Shown: positions 16,340 through 24,552 of the stretch, piece by piece
Layout: each line of letters starts with the position of its first letter
How positions within the stretch are numbered: position 1 is the first letter of the stretch
DNA from: SMWD01 sp051008895
GTDB lineage: Bacteria > Pseudomonadota > Gammaproteobacteria > Steroidobacterales > GCA-2729495
Direction: 5' to 3'
Length of the DNA stretch: 61,410 nucleotides
Assembly (NCBI GenBank): GCA_051008895.1
Contig: JBPCXI010000047.1
Span: 1 to 61,410 of the forward strand
The notes under the pieces: generated by a model
Seen by the model: only the letters and a program-made list of their open reading frames with translations
Databases searched by the model: none
What the model was told of the DNA's origin: nothing
Position numbers and translations under genes: made by a program

Positions 16340-17473
16340 CTAACCTGCGCGGCGCTGGCGGACGGAATCGCCGCCGGGCTCCAGCGGCACGGTATCGAGC
16401 ACCCAGTTGCCGCCGTCGCGCCTCCCGGGTGACGGGATCGCGAACGCGACATCGCGCTTGCGCGCCTCGAGGTCCTTGAAGTCGATCCGCCAGCCCTTCG
16501 CGTCCCAGTCGGACAGCCATTCGCGATAGCGCACGATCACAGCGTCGCCGGGAACGAGAACTTCTTTCGTGTTCGTCGTCGGCGTAATCACCGGGCTCAG
16601 GCGCTCGAGGATATCGACGTCCTCGTGCACGATGTCCAGCGTCGGCTTTTCAATGCGCATATCGTGTTCGTCCTCGAGCAGCCAGCTGCGCATGTTCACA
16701 AAAAAGATTCGCGTATGGCCCTCGTCGATCGGCGCCTCGAAAATATACTGGTGAAACGCGTTCTCCTCCGAGATGTCGATCCACGTGACGAGCTGATTCG
16801 GACCCTGGAACCACGAACCCGCGGCGCCGACGCGCTTACCGGTCTTGACGACGGACAGCTCGGTATCGTGATCCTTCTTCGTCGGGTACGCCATGTAGAA
16901 CTTGCTGCCCCACGGGATGTCTTCCATCGGCACCGGCGTCGCCTGTTGTTCCGCCGACAGCATCGGCGCACCCTGCGCGGGGTGCACGAATTCGTTGTGA
17001 ATCGGATCGAGTCCGTTCTCCATCGACCGCTCGTAGTTGCACTCGACGTCGTAGACGTAGAGCTGCGCTTTCCAACCCTCGGCGCCGTATTCCTCTATGT
17101 CGTACAGCGGCGGCCGTTCTTTCTCCGGCAGGTCGCCGAGGAACGCGAATACGATGCCGTACTTCTCCTGCACCGGGTAACTGTCCACCTTCGCCCGTGC
17201 CGGCGGCGTCTTGTCGACGAGCGACGGAATTCGCATGCACTTGCCGCCGCCATCGTACTCCCAGCCGTGATACGGACAGATCGCCTTGCCATCGCGCACC
17301 CAGCCCGCGCTCAACGAGCCGCCGCGGTGTACGCAGGTATCGGACAATACGTGCGCCGCTCCCTCGGTGTCGCGGAACGCGACGAACGGCAGGCCGAGCA
17401 GCTCAACGCGGAGCGGTTTGTCGTCGACGATTTCCTCGGCGCGGGCGATCGGGTACCAGAAATTGACGTACAT
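16340..17473 (-). CDS. Rieske non-heme iron oxygenase, alpha subunit 2
   Basis: A 377-residue oxygenase, a close paralogue of the convergent alpha subunit 1. The Rieske ligands are C47, H49, C66 and H69. The mononuclear iron motif is NGLDPIHNEFVHP. The start ATG follows AAAAGGTG at 7 bases spacing. It is transcribed divergently from alpha subunit 3 across a 116-base promoter region. No ferredoxin or reductase partner is seen in the neighbourhood. Confidence 0.92.
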   Translation of the reverse strand: MYVNFWYPIARAEEIVDDKPLRVELLGLPFVAFRDTEGAAHVLSDTCVHRGGSLSAGWVRDGKAICPYHGWEYDGGGKCMRIPSLVDKTPPARAKVDSYPVQEKYGIVFAFLGDLPEKERPPLYDIEEYGAEGWKAQLYVYDVECNYERSMENGLDPIHNEFVHPAQGAPMLSAEQQATPVPMEDIPWGSKFYMAYPTKKDHDTELSVVKTGKRVGAAGSWFQGPNQLVTWIDISEENAFHQYIFEAPIDEGHTRIFFVNMRSWLLEDEHDMRIEKPTLDIVHEDVDILERLSPVITPTTNTKEVLVPGDAVIVRYREWLSDWDAKGWRIDFKDLEARKRDVAFAIPSPGRRDGGNWVLDTVPLEPGGDSVRQRRAG

Positions 17474-17589
17474 GCTTATTCACCTTTTTATTCTCGCACC
17501 AAATATACACAACAAACGCGTCCACAGCGTGGGCGCCGCGAGCCCTGCCGGCGCGCTAGACTGGCGGCTGAGCCAACCGGAGTCTGCGC

Positions 17590-18702
17590 ATGTTCATCAA
17601 CAACTGGTACGCGGCATGTATCGCCGAGCGTCTCGGCGACGAGCCGCAGCGCGTGCGCATGCTCGGCTGCGATTTCGTGCTGTTCCGCGACACGACGGGC
17701 GAGATACGCTGCCTCAGCGACCTCTGCTGCCACCGCGGCGCATCGCTCGCCGCCGGCAGCTGTCGCGACGGCACGCTGATCTGCCCGCAGCACGGCTGGG
17801 AGTACGATGGTGACGGCAAGTGCACGCTGATCCCGGCGGGGACCAGGACGCCGACCGAGCCGCCGAAACGCGCCCGCGTGCCGGCGTACCCGGTGCAGGA
17901 AAAATACGGCATCGTATTCGCGTTCCTCGGCGACCTCGTCGAAGACCGCCCCGTTATTCCGGACATCATGCCCGAGTACGACACCGGCGACTGGCATTAC
18001 GGCGTCATCTCGCGACACAAGGACATCAACTACCTGCGCATGACGGAGAACTACAACGATCCGTGCCACGTGCATTACATCCACGAGTTCGCGAAGTGGC
18101 TGCCGAAAGGCGTCACGATCGAGGATCACGAACTGACCGACACCTATGTAAAGGCATTCCATGCATCCTGGGATGCGGACGCGAACTGGAATTCGAATAC
18201 CGGCTTGTTGATGGAGTACACCGTCATCGGCTGCATGTCGCGCAATACCAATCAGCAACCGAACTATCCGCCGCAGATCGTCCTCGCGTGCGTCACGCCG
18301 ATCGACGATTTCAATACGCAGATCCATATGATCCTGATGCAGCCCAAGGACGGTGACGAGTCCGCAAAACAGCACCAGATGCTGATGGACATGACGGAGA
18401 ACCAGGTCATGGATGAGGACTACGCGGTGCTGAAAACGACCCGCCCGCGCCTCGCCGCCTCGCCGGCGGAAGAATTACTCGTGGAGGCGGACGTCACACT
18501 GGCCCAGTGTCGGCAGATCACTCTCGACCATGCGGAACGGATGGGCGTCATCGACACGAGCGCGCTGGACGAGATTCGCGACACGCACATCCGGGTGATT
18601 CCGTGCCCGGGCCACCACAGCGACCCGAAAGGCTGGGTGCACAAGACCGTGCCGCTGCGCGACGGCACCGGCCGCCGCGGCGACCTGAAGGCCGCGGTCT
18701 AG
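17590..18702 (+). CDS. Rieske non-heme iron oxygenase, alpha subunit 3
   Basis: A 370-residue oxygenase, more distant from the other two. Rieske ligands are C46, H48, C65 and H68. The catalytic motif reads NYNDPCHVHYIHEF, so the two iron histidines and an aspartate are present, but in a context (DPCHVHYIH) unlike the NGLDxxHNEFVH of its neighbours. A different substrate is therefore likely. It ends 9 bases from the convergent MBL-like gene. Confidence 0.9.
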   Translation: MFINNWYAACIAERLGDEPQRVRMLGCDFVLFRDTTGEIRCLSDLCCHRGASLAAGSCRDGTLICPQHGWEYDGDGKCTLIPAGTRTPTEPPKRARVPAYPVQEKYGIVFAFLGDLVEDRPVIPDIMPEYDTGDWHYGVISRHKDINYLRMTENYNDPCHVHYIHEFAKWLPKGVTIEDHELTDTYVKAFHASWDADANWNSNTGLLMEYTVIGCMSRNTNQQPNYPPQIVLACVTPIDDFNTQIHMILMQPKDGDESAKQHQMLMDMTENQVMDEDYAVLKTTRPRLAASPAEELLVEADVTLAQCRQITLDHAERMGVIDTSALDEIRDTHIRVIPCPGHHSDPKGWVHKTVPLRDGTGRRGDLKAAV

Positions 18703-18711
18703 GCGACCGGG

Positions 18712-19440
18712 TCAGCGATACGCGTAGTCGATAGCGTCGCGCATCGCATCGTGCGCGCCTGCCATCATCGGCGTACCGTGCGCCGAGATCAGCGCGTCGA
18801 ACTGCAGGCCGGCGATGCGCTCGAAGTCGGGCCGCAGCGTGCCCTCTTGCGGCGTCATGACCTTCAGCCACAGCGGGCCGATCAACAAAGTCTTTTTGAA
18901 GCCCAGGAACGGCATTGCGATTCGCGCGACGAGCGAGTGACGCTCCATCGTGCCGTAGTGCTGGAACGAATCACAGGTCAGCAGCGTGCCTTTACCGGCC
19001 GGATGGCGCAACACGCACTCCGGACGCTTCGAATCCTGAAACTCGAGCAGGGTCGCACCGGCTATCGGTAATTCGCCGCCCTCGCTGAGCACATGATCCG
19101 GCTTCGGCTCGGGATGGTGGGTCGAATTCGCCTGGCACCAGAATTCGGCGCCGAAACGCCCGACGGTATAGGCATCGTCGACGCCATGAAAGCAGCCCAG
19201 ACGAACTGCATGACGCACGTTGCCGAGCTCCTCGAGCTCCGCCTCGCCGTCGGACGACAGGCGCATCGGGTTGATGAGCGTCAGCTCATTGCCCTGACGG
19301 ACGACAACCATATTGCGGCTCACCCGCATCAGCGGATTGAGGTCGAAGCTGCCGCCGACGAAGAACAAGTCCGGTGCCACCTTTTGCACCGGCTCGTGAG
19401 GCATTGCCGCGGGATAGCCGCCGGGATCGAAGTCCGTCAT
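18712..19440 (-). CDS. Metallo-beta-lactamase-fold-like protein, metal site degenerate
   Basis: A 242-residue cytosolic protein resembling the DUF4336/MBL-like group. It opens with a strand pattern typical of the fold (DLFFVGGSFDLNPLMRVSRNMVVVRQGNELTLINP). The expected HxHxDH motif appears replaced by CFHGVDDAY, while late DSFQHYG and ISAHGTP segments remain. Hydrolase activity is therefore doubtful. A longer in-frame extension to 19578 would overlap the divergent metallopeptidase start and is rejected in favour of ATG 19440. Confidence 0.6.
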   Translation of the reverse strand: MTDFDPGGYPAAMPHEPVQKVAPDLFFVGGSFDLNPLMRVSRNMVVVRQGNELTLINPMRLSSDGEAELEELGNVRHAVRLGCFHGVDDAYTVGRFGAEFWCQANSTHHPEPKPDHVLSEGGELPIAGATLLEFQDSKRPECVLRHPAGKGTLLTCDSFQHYGTMERHSLVARIAMPFLGFKKTLLIGPLWLKVMTPQEGTLRPDFERIAGLQFDALISAHGTPMMAGAHDAMRDAIDYAYR

Positions 19441-19576
19441 GCGCCACAGTGTATGCCTTACCGCGGCGCGTGCCAATTTGGCGCCCAACGGATCCGTCTG
19501 GCGCATCCCAACGAATACTCGACTTTGGCTATTATGGTTCGATCCGCCAACCGGGCACCTTCGCGATACCGTATGC

Positions 19577-20533
19577 ATGCGTCTTTTGACTGGAATATTC
19601 GTGCTGATGCCCTTCCTCGCGGTTGGCGCGGTGGCGCGCCCGAACTACGAAAACCTGGCGATCGACGGCGGCGTGATGCTGATCGACTGGCGCGGCGAAT
19701 TCACTGCGGAGCAGCAAGACAAGCTGCGCCGCTGGCTCGGCACGGTGGGTGAGGCGATGACGCTGCTGCATGGTTCACTGCCGCGCGAGCGGATGCGGAT
19801 GGAGCTGACTGCGTATGGCACCTCCGGCGAGGCCGTGCCGTTCGGCCGCGTCAAGCGCAACGAACCGCAGGGTGTCGAATTTTTCGTCAACCCGGCGCGA
19901 CCGCTGAACGAATTCGTCGAGGACTGGACCGCTTATCACGAGCTCAGCCATCTGTTCATTCCGTATCCGGGCCGCCCGGACGTCTGGTTATCCGAAGGCC
20001 TCGCGACCTACTACCAGAACGTGTTGCAGTACCGGGCCGGACTCCTGACGGAACCCCAAGCGTGGCAAAAACTTTACGAGGGTTTCGAACGCGGTCGCGC
20101 GGACGACCGCGACGGCGATCTGACGCTCGGCGAACTCAGCCCGCGCATGCGCCAGAGGCGCGCTTACATGCGCGTTTACTGGACGGGCACGCTGTATTTC
20201 CTCGAGGCCGATATTGCGTTGCGATCGAACGCTGCGGTGTCGATGACCATGGACGACGTGATCAGAGCGTTCGGTAACTGCTGCCTTCATCGCGAGCGGC
20301 GCTGGAACGGGGCGGCCATCGCCGCGGAGTTCGATCGCATCGCCGGCACCGACGTTTTCGTAACGCTATATAACACCTACGAAGCGACCCGGGCGCTTCC
20401 GGACTACCTGCCGCATCTGCGCGCGGCCGGCGTGGACGTTAGCGACGGGGCCGTCACGGTCGTGACGCCGGGATTTCTGCGCGCGCGACCCGCGGCCGGC
20501 AGCACCCAAAACCTTGCGGAAACAAAGGGATAG
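19577..20533 (+). CDS. Exported zinc metallopeptidase (gluzincin-like)
   Basis: A 318-residue protein with a signal peptide (cleavage near VGA/VAR). The active site reads HELSH (H121, E122, H125), with WLSEGLATYY supplying E140 as a probable third zinc ligand. This matches M1/M61-type gluzincins, but the HExxH-to-Glu distance is 14 residues rather than the usual 18. The C-terminal part is helical. ATG 19577 is chosen because the signal peptide starts there. Substrate unknown. It lies 270 bases upstream of the copper-RiPP operon on the same strand. Confidence 0.72.
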   Translation: MRLLTGIFVLMPFLAVGAVARPNYENLAIDGGVMLIDWRGEFTAEQQDKLRRWLGTVGEAMTLLHGSLPRERMRMELTAYGTSGEAVPFGRVKRNEPQGVEFFVNPARPLNEFVEDWTAYHELSHLFIPYPGRPDVWLSEGLATYYQNVLQYRAGLLTEPQAWQKLYEGFERGRADDRDGDLTLGELSPRMRQRRAYMRVYWTGTLYFLEADIALRSNAAVSMTMDDVIRAFGNCCLHRERRWNGAAIAAEFDRIAGTDVFVTLYNTYEATRALPDYLPHLRAAGVDVSDGAVTVVTPGFLRARPAAGSTQNLAETKG

Positions 20534-20626
20534 CTGTATACGAAACCAATGCGGAAACCCGTTGTCCTAAAGTGGTAATAGCTAAACGGGCTATACCCAA
20601 AGGGGTAAGACCAAAGGGATAAGACA
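20524..20626 (+). repeat. Four direct repeats upstream of the RiPP operon
   Basis: Four copies of an AAAGGGRTAAG-like motif occur at 20524 (AAAGGGATAGCTGT, spanning the metallopeptidase stop), 20569 (AAAGTGGTAATAGC), 20599 (AAAGGGGTAAGACC) and 20613 (AAAGGGATAAGACA). The last two are adjacent 14-bp units. They may be regulator sites for the downstream operon. Confidence 0.55.
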
Positions 20627-20803
20627 AGGGACACCGCATACGACAGAATACCTGCAAGGCTTGGCGGACGACGTCCGACGGGCCATGCGGATCAGTGCGA
20701 AGAACGCTGACGCGGGATGCGCACACCATGACTCGGAGAGCACCGGGGGAGATAGTCCCGGAGTCTTGACGGGATAACGACGTGTTAACTGGAGAACCAA
20801 ACC

Positions 20804-21085
20804 ATGTCCAAGAAAATCATCAGTAAGCCTCTGACAGTTGCCCTGGGCGCAGCCCTCGTGGGCGGTCTGACCGCCGCTGCCGCTAATGCCGAAGTCGACG
20901 CGGACGAGAATCCGTTTGCGATGGAAGAGCTGAGCGGCCAGTTGATTGCCGGCGCGCATAGCGGCGGTAGCGACGACGAAGGCGAAGGCGAAGGCAGCTG
21001 TGGCGAAGGCGAAGGCAGCTGTGGCGAAGACAAAGATAAAGGCGAAGGCAGCTGTGGCGAAGGCAAATGCGGCGGTAGTGCGTAA
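20804..21085 (+). CDS. hvfA: Oxazolin/bufferin-type copper RiPP precursor (HvfA-like)
   Basis: A 93-residue precursor. Residues 1-29 are a Sec-like leader with a hydrophobic core ending ANA. After an acidic linker, the C-terminal core is low complexity with four cysteines in EGSCGE, EGSCGE, EGSCGE and GKCGG settings. In the Haemophilus HvfA family, cysteines of such EGKCG motifs are converted by HvfB and HvfC to copper-binding oxazolone/thioamide groups. The ribosome-binding site is GGAGA, 8 bases before the ATG. It is first in an operon with the DUF692 and DUF2063 modifying genes and a DoxX gene, so modification followed by export and copper binding in the periplasm is inferred. Confidence 0.85.
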   Translation: MSKKIISKPLTVALGAALVGGLTAAAANAEVDADENPFAMEELSGQLIAGAHSGGSDDEGEGEGSCGEGEGSCGEDKDKGEGSCGEGKCGGSA

Positions 21086-21091
21086 AGCCTG

Positions 21092-21946
21092 ATGCCCTCG
21101 CCGATGCTATTGCAAGGCGCGGGTCTTGGACTGCGGCGGGCCCTCACGGGCCCGTTCGCAGCCCAGTTGCCTGAACAGGTGGACTTCCTGGAGGTCGTCC
21201 CCGAGAACTGGATTAACGTCGGCGGACGCTACGGCCGCCGCTTCCGTGAAATCTCGGAACACTACCCGCTCGTCGCGCACGGTTTGTCGCTGTCGATCGG
21301 CAGCCCGGCGCCGCTGGACGAGCATCTACTCGGCCAACTAAAGAAATTTCTCGACACAAATCGGGTCGTTGCCTACAGCGATCATTTGAGTTTCTGCAGC
21401 GATCACGGCCATCTATACGACCTGATGCCAATACCGTTCACGCCGGAGGCGGTTCAGTATGTCGCCGAGCGCATTCGTCGCGTGCAAGAAACACTGGACC
21501 GGCGCATCGCGATGGAAAACATTTCCTACTACGCAGCGCCGTCGGCAGAGATGTCGGAGATCGAATTCATCACCGCAGTCCTGGAAGAAGCCGACTGCGA
21601 CCTGCTGCTCGACGTCAACAACATCTACGTCAACAGCATCAACCATCGCTACGATGCTCGCGAGTTTCTGACCGCATTGCCGGCCGAGCGCGTCACGTAC
21701 TTCCACGTTGCAGGGCATTTCGTCGAGGCCGAGGATCTGCGTGTCGACACGCACGCGGCGCCGGTCATCGACCCGGTCTGGGACCTGCTGGCCGATGCGT
21801 ATCGGCACTTCGGCAATATCCCGACGCTGCTCGAACGCGACTTCAACATACCGCCGCTCGAGGAACTGCTCGTCGAAGTCGAACAGATCTCGCGGCTGCA
21901 GGCGGAACACGGCGGAGCGCGTCAGCCGGCAAGACAATATGGCTGA
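21092..21946 (+). CDS. hvfB: DUF692/MNIO multinuclear iron oxidase (HvfB-like)
   Basis: A 284-residue TIM-barrel enzyme. Family motifs are all visible: FLEVVPENWI near the start, HGLSLSIGS, YSDHLSF, MENISYY, LLLDVNNIYVNSINH, YFHVAGH and LLERDFNIP. These supply the His, Asp, Asn and Glu ligands of the multi-iron centre. Known members oxidise precursor cysteines to oxazolone/thioamide or related rings using O2. It begins 6 bases after the precursor stop and overlaps the DUF2063 gene by 8 bases. Confidence 0.92.
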   Translation: MPSPMLLQGAGLGLRRALTGPFAAQLPEQVDFLEVVPENWINVGGRYGRRFREISEHYPLVAHGLSLSIGSPAPLDEHLLGQLKKFLDTNRVVAYSDHLSFCSDHGHLYDLMPIPFTPEAVQYVAERIRRVQETLDRRIAMENISYYAAPSAEMSEIEFITAVLEEADCDLLLDVNNIYVNSINHRYDAREFLTALPAERVTYFHVAGHFVEAEDLRVDTHAAPVIDPVWDLLADAYRHFGNIPTLLERDFNIPPLEELLVEVEQISRLQAEHGGARQPARQYG

Positions 21947-22736
21947 TAACGGGCAGACACCGAACACCCGGCCGGCCAGCGGATTCATCGACCGGGAAGT
22001 GGAGTTCGCGGCGCATCTTCGTGACCCGGCGCTCTACCAAGCGCCGACGGACGTCGAAGACAGGCGCATGCGGATCTATCGCGACCTGTTCTTCAACAAT
22101 ATCTGCGGATTCCTCGCCGGCGGCTTCAATCGCTTGCACGCCTGCATGGGCGATGCGGCGTGGCGAGAGCTGATTCGTGATTTCTACCGCGATCACGCGA
22201 GCCACACGCCGCTATTCACGAAACTCTACAAGGAATTCGTCACGTATCTTAGTGACGAACGCAAACCGGATCCTGCGGATCCGCCGTTTCTTGCGGACCT
22301 CGCACATTTCGAGTGGGTCAGGCTCGACCTGTTGCTCGCGCCCGATGCGCAGGCGGATCCGCTCGTCGATGCCGACGGCGACCTGCTCGACGGGCGACCC
22401 GTTCTGTCGCCGCTCGCATGGGCATTGTGCTACCGCTTTCCGGTCGATGAGATTCTCAAGGACTGCCAGCCCATCGTGCCGGCCGACGCGCCGCTGCACT
22501 TCCTCGCCTTTCGCGACACGGACGAAGACGTGAAATTCGTCAAGCTCAACGTCGTAAGTGCGCGGCTGTTCGAGCTGCTCGAGTCCCGCGCGGAACTATC
22601 CGGGCGGTCGGCGCTCAATATCATCGTCGATGAACTCCGGCATCCGCAACCGGAGACGGTCGTCGAAGGGGGCCACGCAATACTCAGCAAGTGGCGAGAG
22701 ATGGGCGTCGTGACAGGCACGAGGAGCCGGACATGA
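21939..22736 (+). CDS. hvfC: DUF2063 partner protein (HvfC-like)
   Basis: A 265-residue protein. The N-terminal DUF2063 domain is seen in IYRDLFFNNICGFLAGGFNRL and the following DHASHTPLFTKLYKEFVTYL. A second, variable domain ends in a winged-helix-like segment (LNIIVDELRHPQPETVVEGGHAILSKWREMGVV). Partner proteins of this type bind the precursor leader and deliver it to the MNIO enzyme. It overlaps the upstream gene by 8 bases and the DoxX gene by 4 bases (ATGA). An in-frame extension upstream of 21939 is rejected as it would lie inside the MNIO gene. Confidence 0.9.
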   Translation: MADNGQTPNTRPASGFIDREVEFAAHLRDPALYQAPTDVEDRRMRIYRDLFFNNICGFLAGGFNRLHACMGDAAWRELIRDFYRDHASHTPLFTKLYKEFVTYLSDERKPDPADPPFLADLAHFEWVRLDLLLAPDAQADPLVDADGDLLDGRPVLSPLAWALCYRFPVDEILKDCQPIVPADAPLHFLAFRDTDEDVKFVKLNVVSARLFELLESRAELSGRSALNIIVDELRHPQPETVVEGGHAILSKWREMGVVTGTRSRT

Positions 22737-23347
22737 ATCTTCTCAACAAGATGCAGGGCATGATGGATGCGACCAGGGCCCTGGATTTCCTCGGGCCACT
22801 CGCGCTGCGTCTCTATCTTGTCCCGATTTTCTGGATGGCGGGCACGGGCAAAATCAGCGGCTTCGAAAACACCGTCAACTATTTCGGCAATCCGGACTGG
22901 GGACTCGGTATGCCGTTCCCGACGCTTATGGTCGCGCTGGCGTTGTCGGCCGAGGTCCTCGGAGCGATCATGCTGTTGATCGGGCTCGGTGTTCGCTGGA
23001 TCTGCGTGCCGCTGATGGTAACGATGCTGGTCGCCGCGTTTTCCGCGCACTGGCAAAATGGCTGGCAGGCAATCGCGGACGTGAAATTCTGCCTGTTCAA
23101 TTGTGCAGATGCGCAGGCAGCGGCGGACCGCCTGTCACGCGCGAAATCAATACTGAAGGAAAACGGCGACTACGGCTGGTTGACCGAACAGGGCAGTTTC
23201 GTCGTGCTGAACAACGGCATCGAGTTCGCGGCGACCTATTTCATCATGCTGCTGGCGCTGTTCTTCATCGGCGGCGGCAGATACGTCAGCCTCGACTACT
23301 GGATCGCGCAGAAATGGGGCCGGCAGGCCGGCCTGCAAACCGCCTAG
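22733..23347 (+). CDS. DoxX-family membrane protein of the RiPP operon
   Basis: A 204-residue inner-membrane protein with about four helices. Family features are LALRLYLVPIFWMAGTGKISGFENTVNYF and ALSAEVLGAIMLLIGLGVRWICVPLMVTML. An insert with two cysteines (KFCLFNCADAQAA) lies on one side of the membrane between helices 3 and 4. DoxX proteins are frequent fourth members of MNIO operons; the role is thought to be redox or export related but is not settled. It is the last gene of the 20804-23347 operon. Confidence 0.85.
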   Translation: MNLLNKMQGMMDATRALDFLGPLALRLYLVPIFWMAGTGKISGFENTVNYFGNPDWGLGMPFPTLMVALALSAEVLGAIMLLIGLGVRWICVPLMVTMLVAAFSAHWQNGWQAIADVKFCLFNCADAQAAADRLSRAKSILKENGDYGWLTEQGSFVVLNNGIEFAATYFIMLLALFFIGGGRYVSLDYWIAQKWGRQAGLQTA

Positions 23348-23371
23348 CGGTCCCTTTCGGTGTCCGAATTC

Positions 23372-23392
23372 AATTGGTGTCTGACACCAATT
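23372..23392. repeat. 21-bp palindrome, GGTGTCTGACACC core
   Basis: AATTGGTGTC, a central T, and GACACCAATT form a perfect palindrome just after the RiPP operon, followed by TTT. It may be a weak terminator, a REP-like repeat, or an operator for the next gene, whose start is 35 bases downstream. Confidence 0.7.
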
Positions 23393-23426
23393 TAAATCGA
23401 GCGATAGAAGTCGCTGGAGACACCCG

Positions 23427-24479
23427 ATGAATTTTCGATTCCGCTGCGGCCCGATTGGGGCCGCACTCACCTGTGTGCTCGCACTCGTTGCCAGTCCTGC
23501 ATTCGGCGGCGCGCACGGCGGCGCCAAAGTATCGAACGTCGAAGAACTGCCGGCGCGCACCGGCGACTGGTCACCGGAGGAGATCGCGCGCGGGCGCGAG
23601 CAACTGATTCGCGCGTTCGACGCCGCGTGGGTCCGCGTTATCGCGAGCGGCAAAGATCGCGAGATCCTCGAGACGGAACCGGCGAGCCAACCGGGCGCGG
23701 CGAAGGGTTACATCGTGCGTCTCGCAGACTGTCTGCCGCAGCCCGAGATTGCACACTGGCCGGAAGAACCGGTGGGCATGTTCAAGGACATCCTCGAGAC
23801 CGGCGTGATCCGACAAGTGACCCAGGGCGTTCCGGAGACGCCGCAGAACACATCGTGGTATTTCTCCGGCGTCAGCCAGAAATACCAGGACGCCGTGCTC
23901 GAGGAGATCGAAAAGCAATACGACGTCGAGCTGAAAGTCGAGACCGTTGTGTTGCCGCCCGGGCGCCTGCCGGCAACGTCGATCCTGAACGACGACAAGA
24001 TTGACTTCATCTCGCAGCTGAACGCGACCGGCGGCAACAGCCAGGGACTGCGGCGGCGCGTGTCGCGCCGTTTCTCCTGCACGATGTCGGCGTCGAGCCA
24101 GTTCATTCACATCCCGGAAGACACGGAACTCGCCGAGGAGATTAACAGCATGGACGACCTCGTCGCGCGCCCTGACGTGAAGATCTGCGCGGGCCCGCTG
24201 ACGACGCAGACTGCGCGCGCGTTCATGCCGAAACATACGGTGAAGACGAAATACATCAACGACCTCCCCGGCTGCGACAAGGACGTGAAGAGCGGCAAGC
24301 TCGACGTGATCATCAATCCGCTGCCCGATCTGTCGATCGCCGGCATCGAAGGCTACAAGTCCGTGCACACGCTGCTGGTCGCCGGCACACCGCTGTGGGT
24401 CGCGATCGAAGGCATCGAGTGCCCGTCCGACGGCAACCCCAAAACCGAAGACGAATGCTTCGAAAGCGAACGACCATAG
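23427..24479 (+). CDS. Periplasmic solute-binding-like protein
   Basis: A 350-residue exported protein with a signal peptide (cleavage near AFG) followed by GAHGGAKVSN. The remainder has the alternating strand-helix pattern of a type 2 periplasmic binding protein. Segments such as MFKDILETGVIRQVTQ, DKIDFISQLNATGG and GKLDVIINPLPDLSIAGIEGY match the SBP_bac_3 style. It carries six mature cysteines, unusual for this fold. There is no permease nearby. The ribosome-binding site is GGAGA, 8 bases before the ATG. It is possibly a sensor or a solute binder for a distant transporter. Confidence 0.65.
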   Translation: MNFRFRCGPIGAALTCVLALVASPAFGGAHGGAKVSNVEELPARTGDWSPEEIARGREQLIRAFDAAWVRVIASGKDREILETEPASQPGAAKGYIVRLADCLPQPEIAHWPEEPVGMFKDILETGVIRQVTQGVPETPQNTSWYFSGVSQKYQDAVLEEIEKQYDVELKVETVVLPPGRLPATSILNDDKIDFISQLNATGGNSQGLRRRVSRRFSCTMSASSQFIHIPEDTELAEEINSMDDLVARPDVKICAGPLTTQTARAFMPKHTVKTKYINDLPGCDKDVKSGKLDVIINPLPDLSIAGIEGYKSVHTLLVAGTPLWVAIEGIECPSDGNPKTEDECFESERP

Positions 24480-24492
24480 TCCGGGACGTGCC

Positions 24493-24516
24493 GGGGTCAG
24501 ATCTTGATCTGACCCC
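24493..24516. repeat. REP-like palindrome, GGGGTCAGATC arms
   Basis: GGGGTCAGATC (24493-24503), TT, GATCTGACCCC (24506-24516) form a perfect 11-bp inverted repeat. It is located between the solute-binding-like gene and greB. The form matches REP sequences found scattered in gammaproteobacterial genomes; a partner RAYT transposase is not present here. Confidence 0.75.
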
Positions 24517-24552
24517 TCGCGCGCCACCCTGACACCGTCGAGCGCCACTGCC

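Noticed and set aside
20404..20634. Small Tyr/Phe-rich frame on the minus strand upstream of the RiPP operon
   Set aside because: Reads through the AAAGGG repeats and the metallopeptidase end; no ribosome-binding site.
21708..21938. Upstream extension of the DUF2063 gene
   Set aside because: Lies inside the MNIO gene; the family domain begins after ATG 21939.
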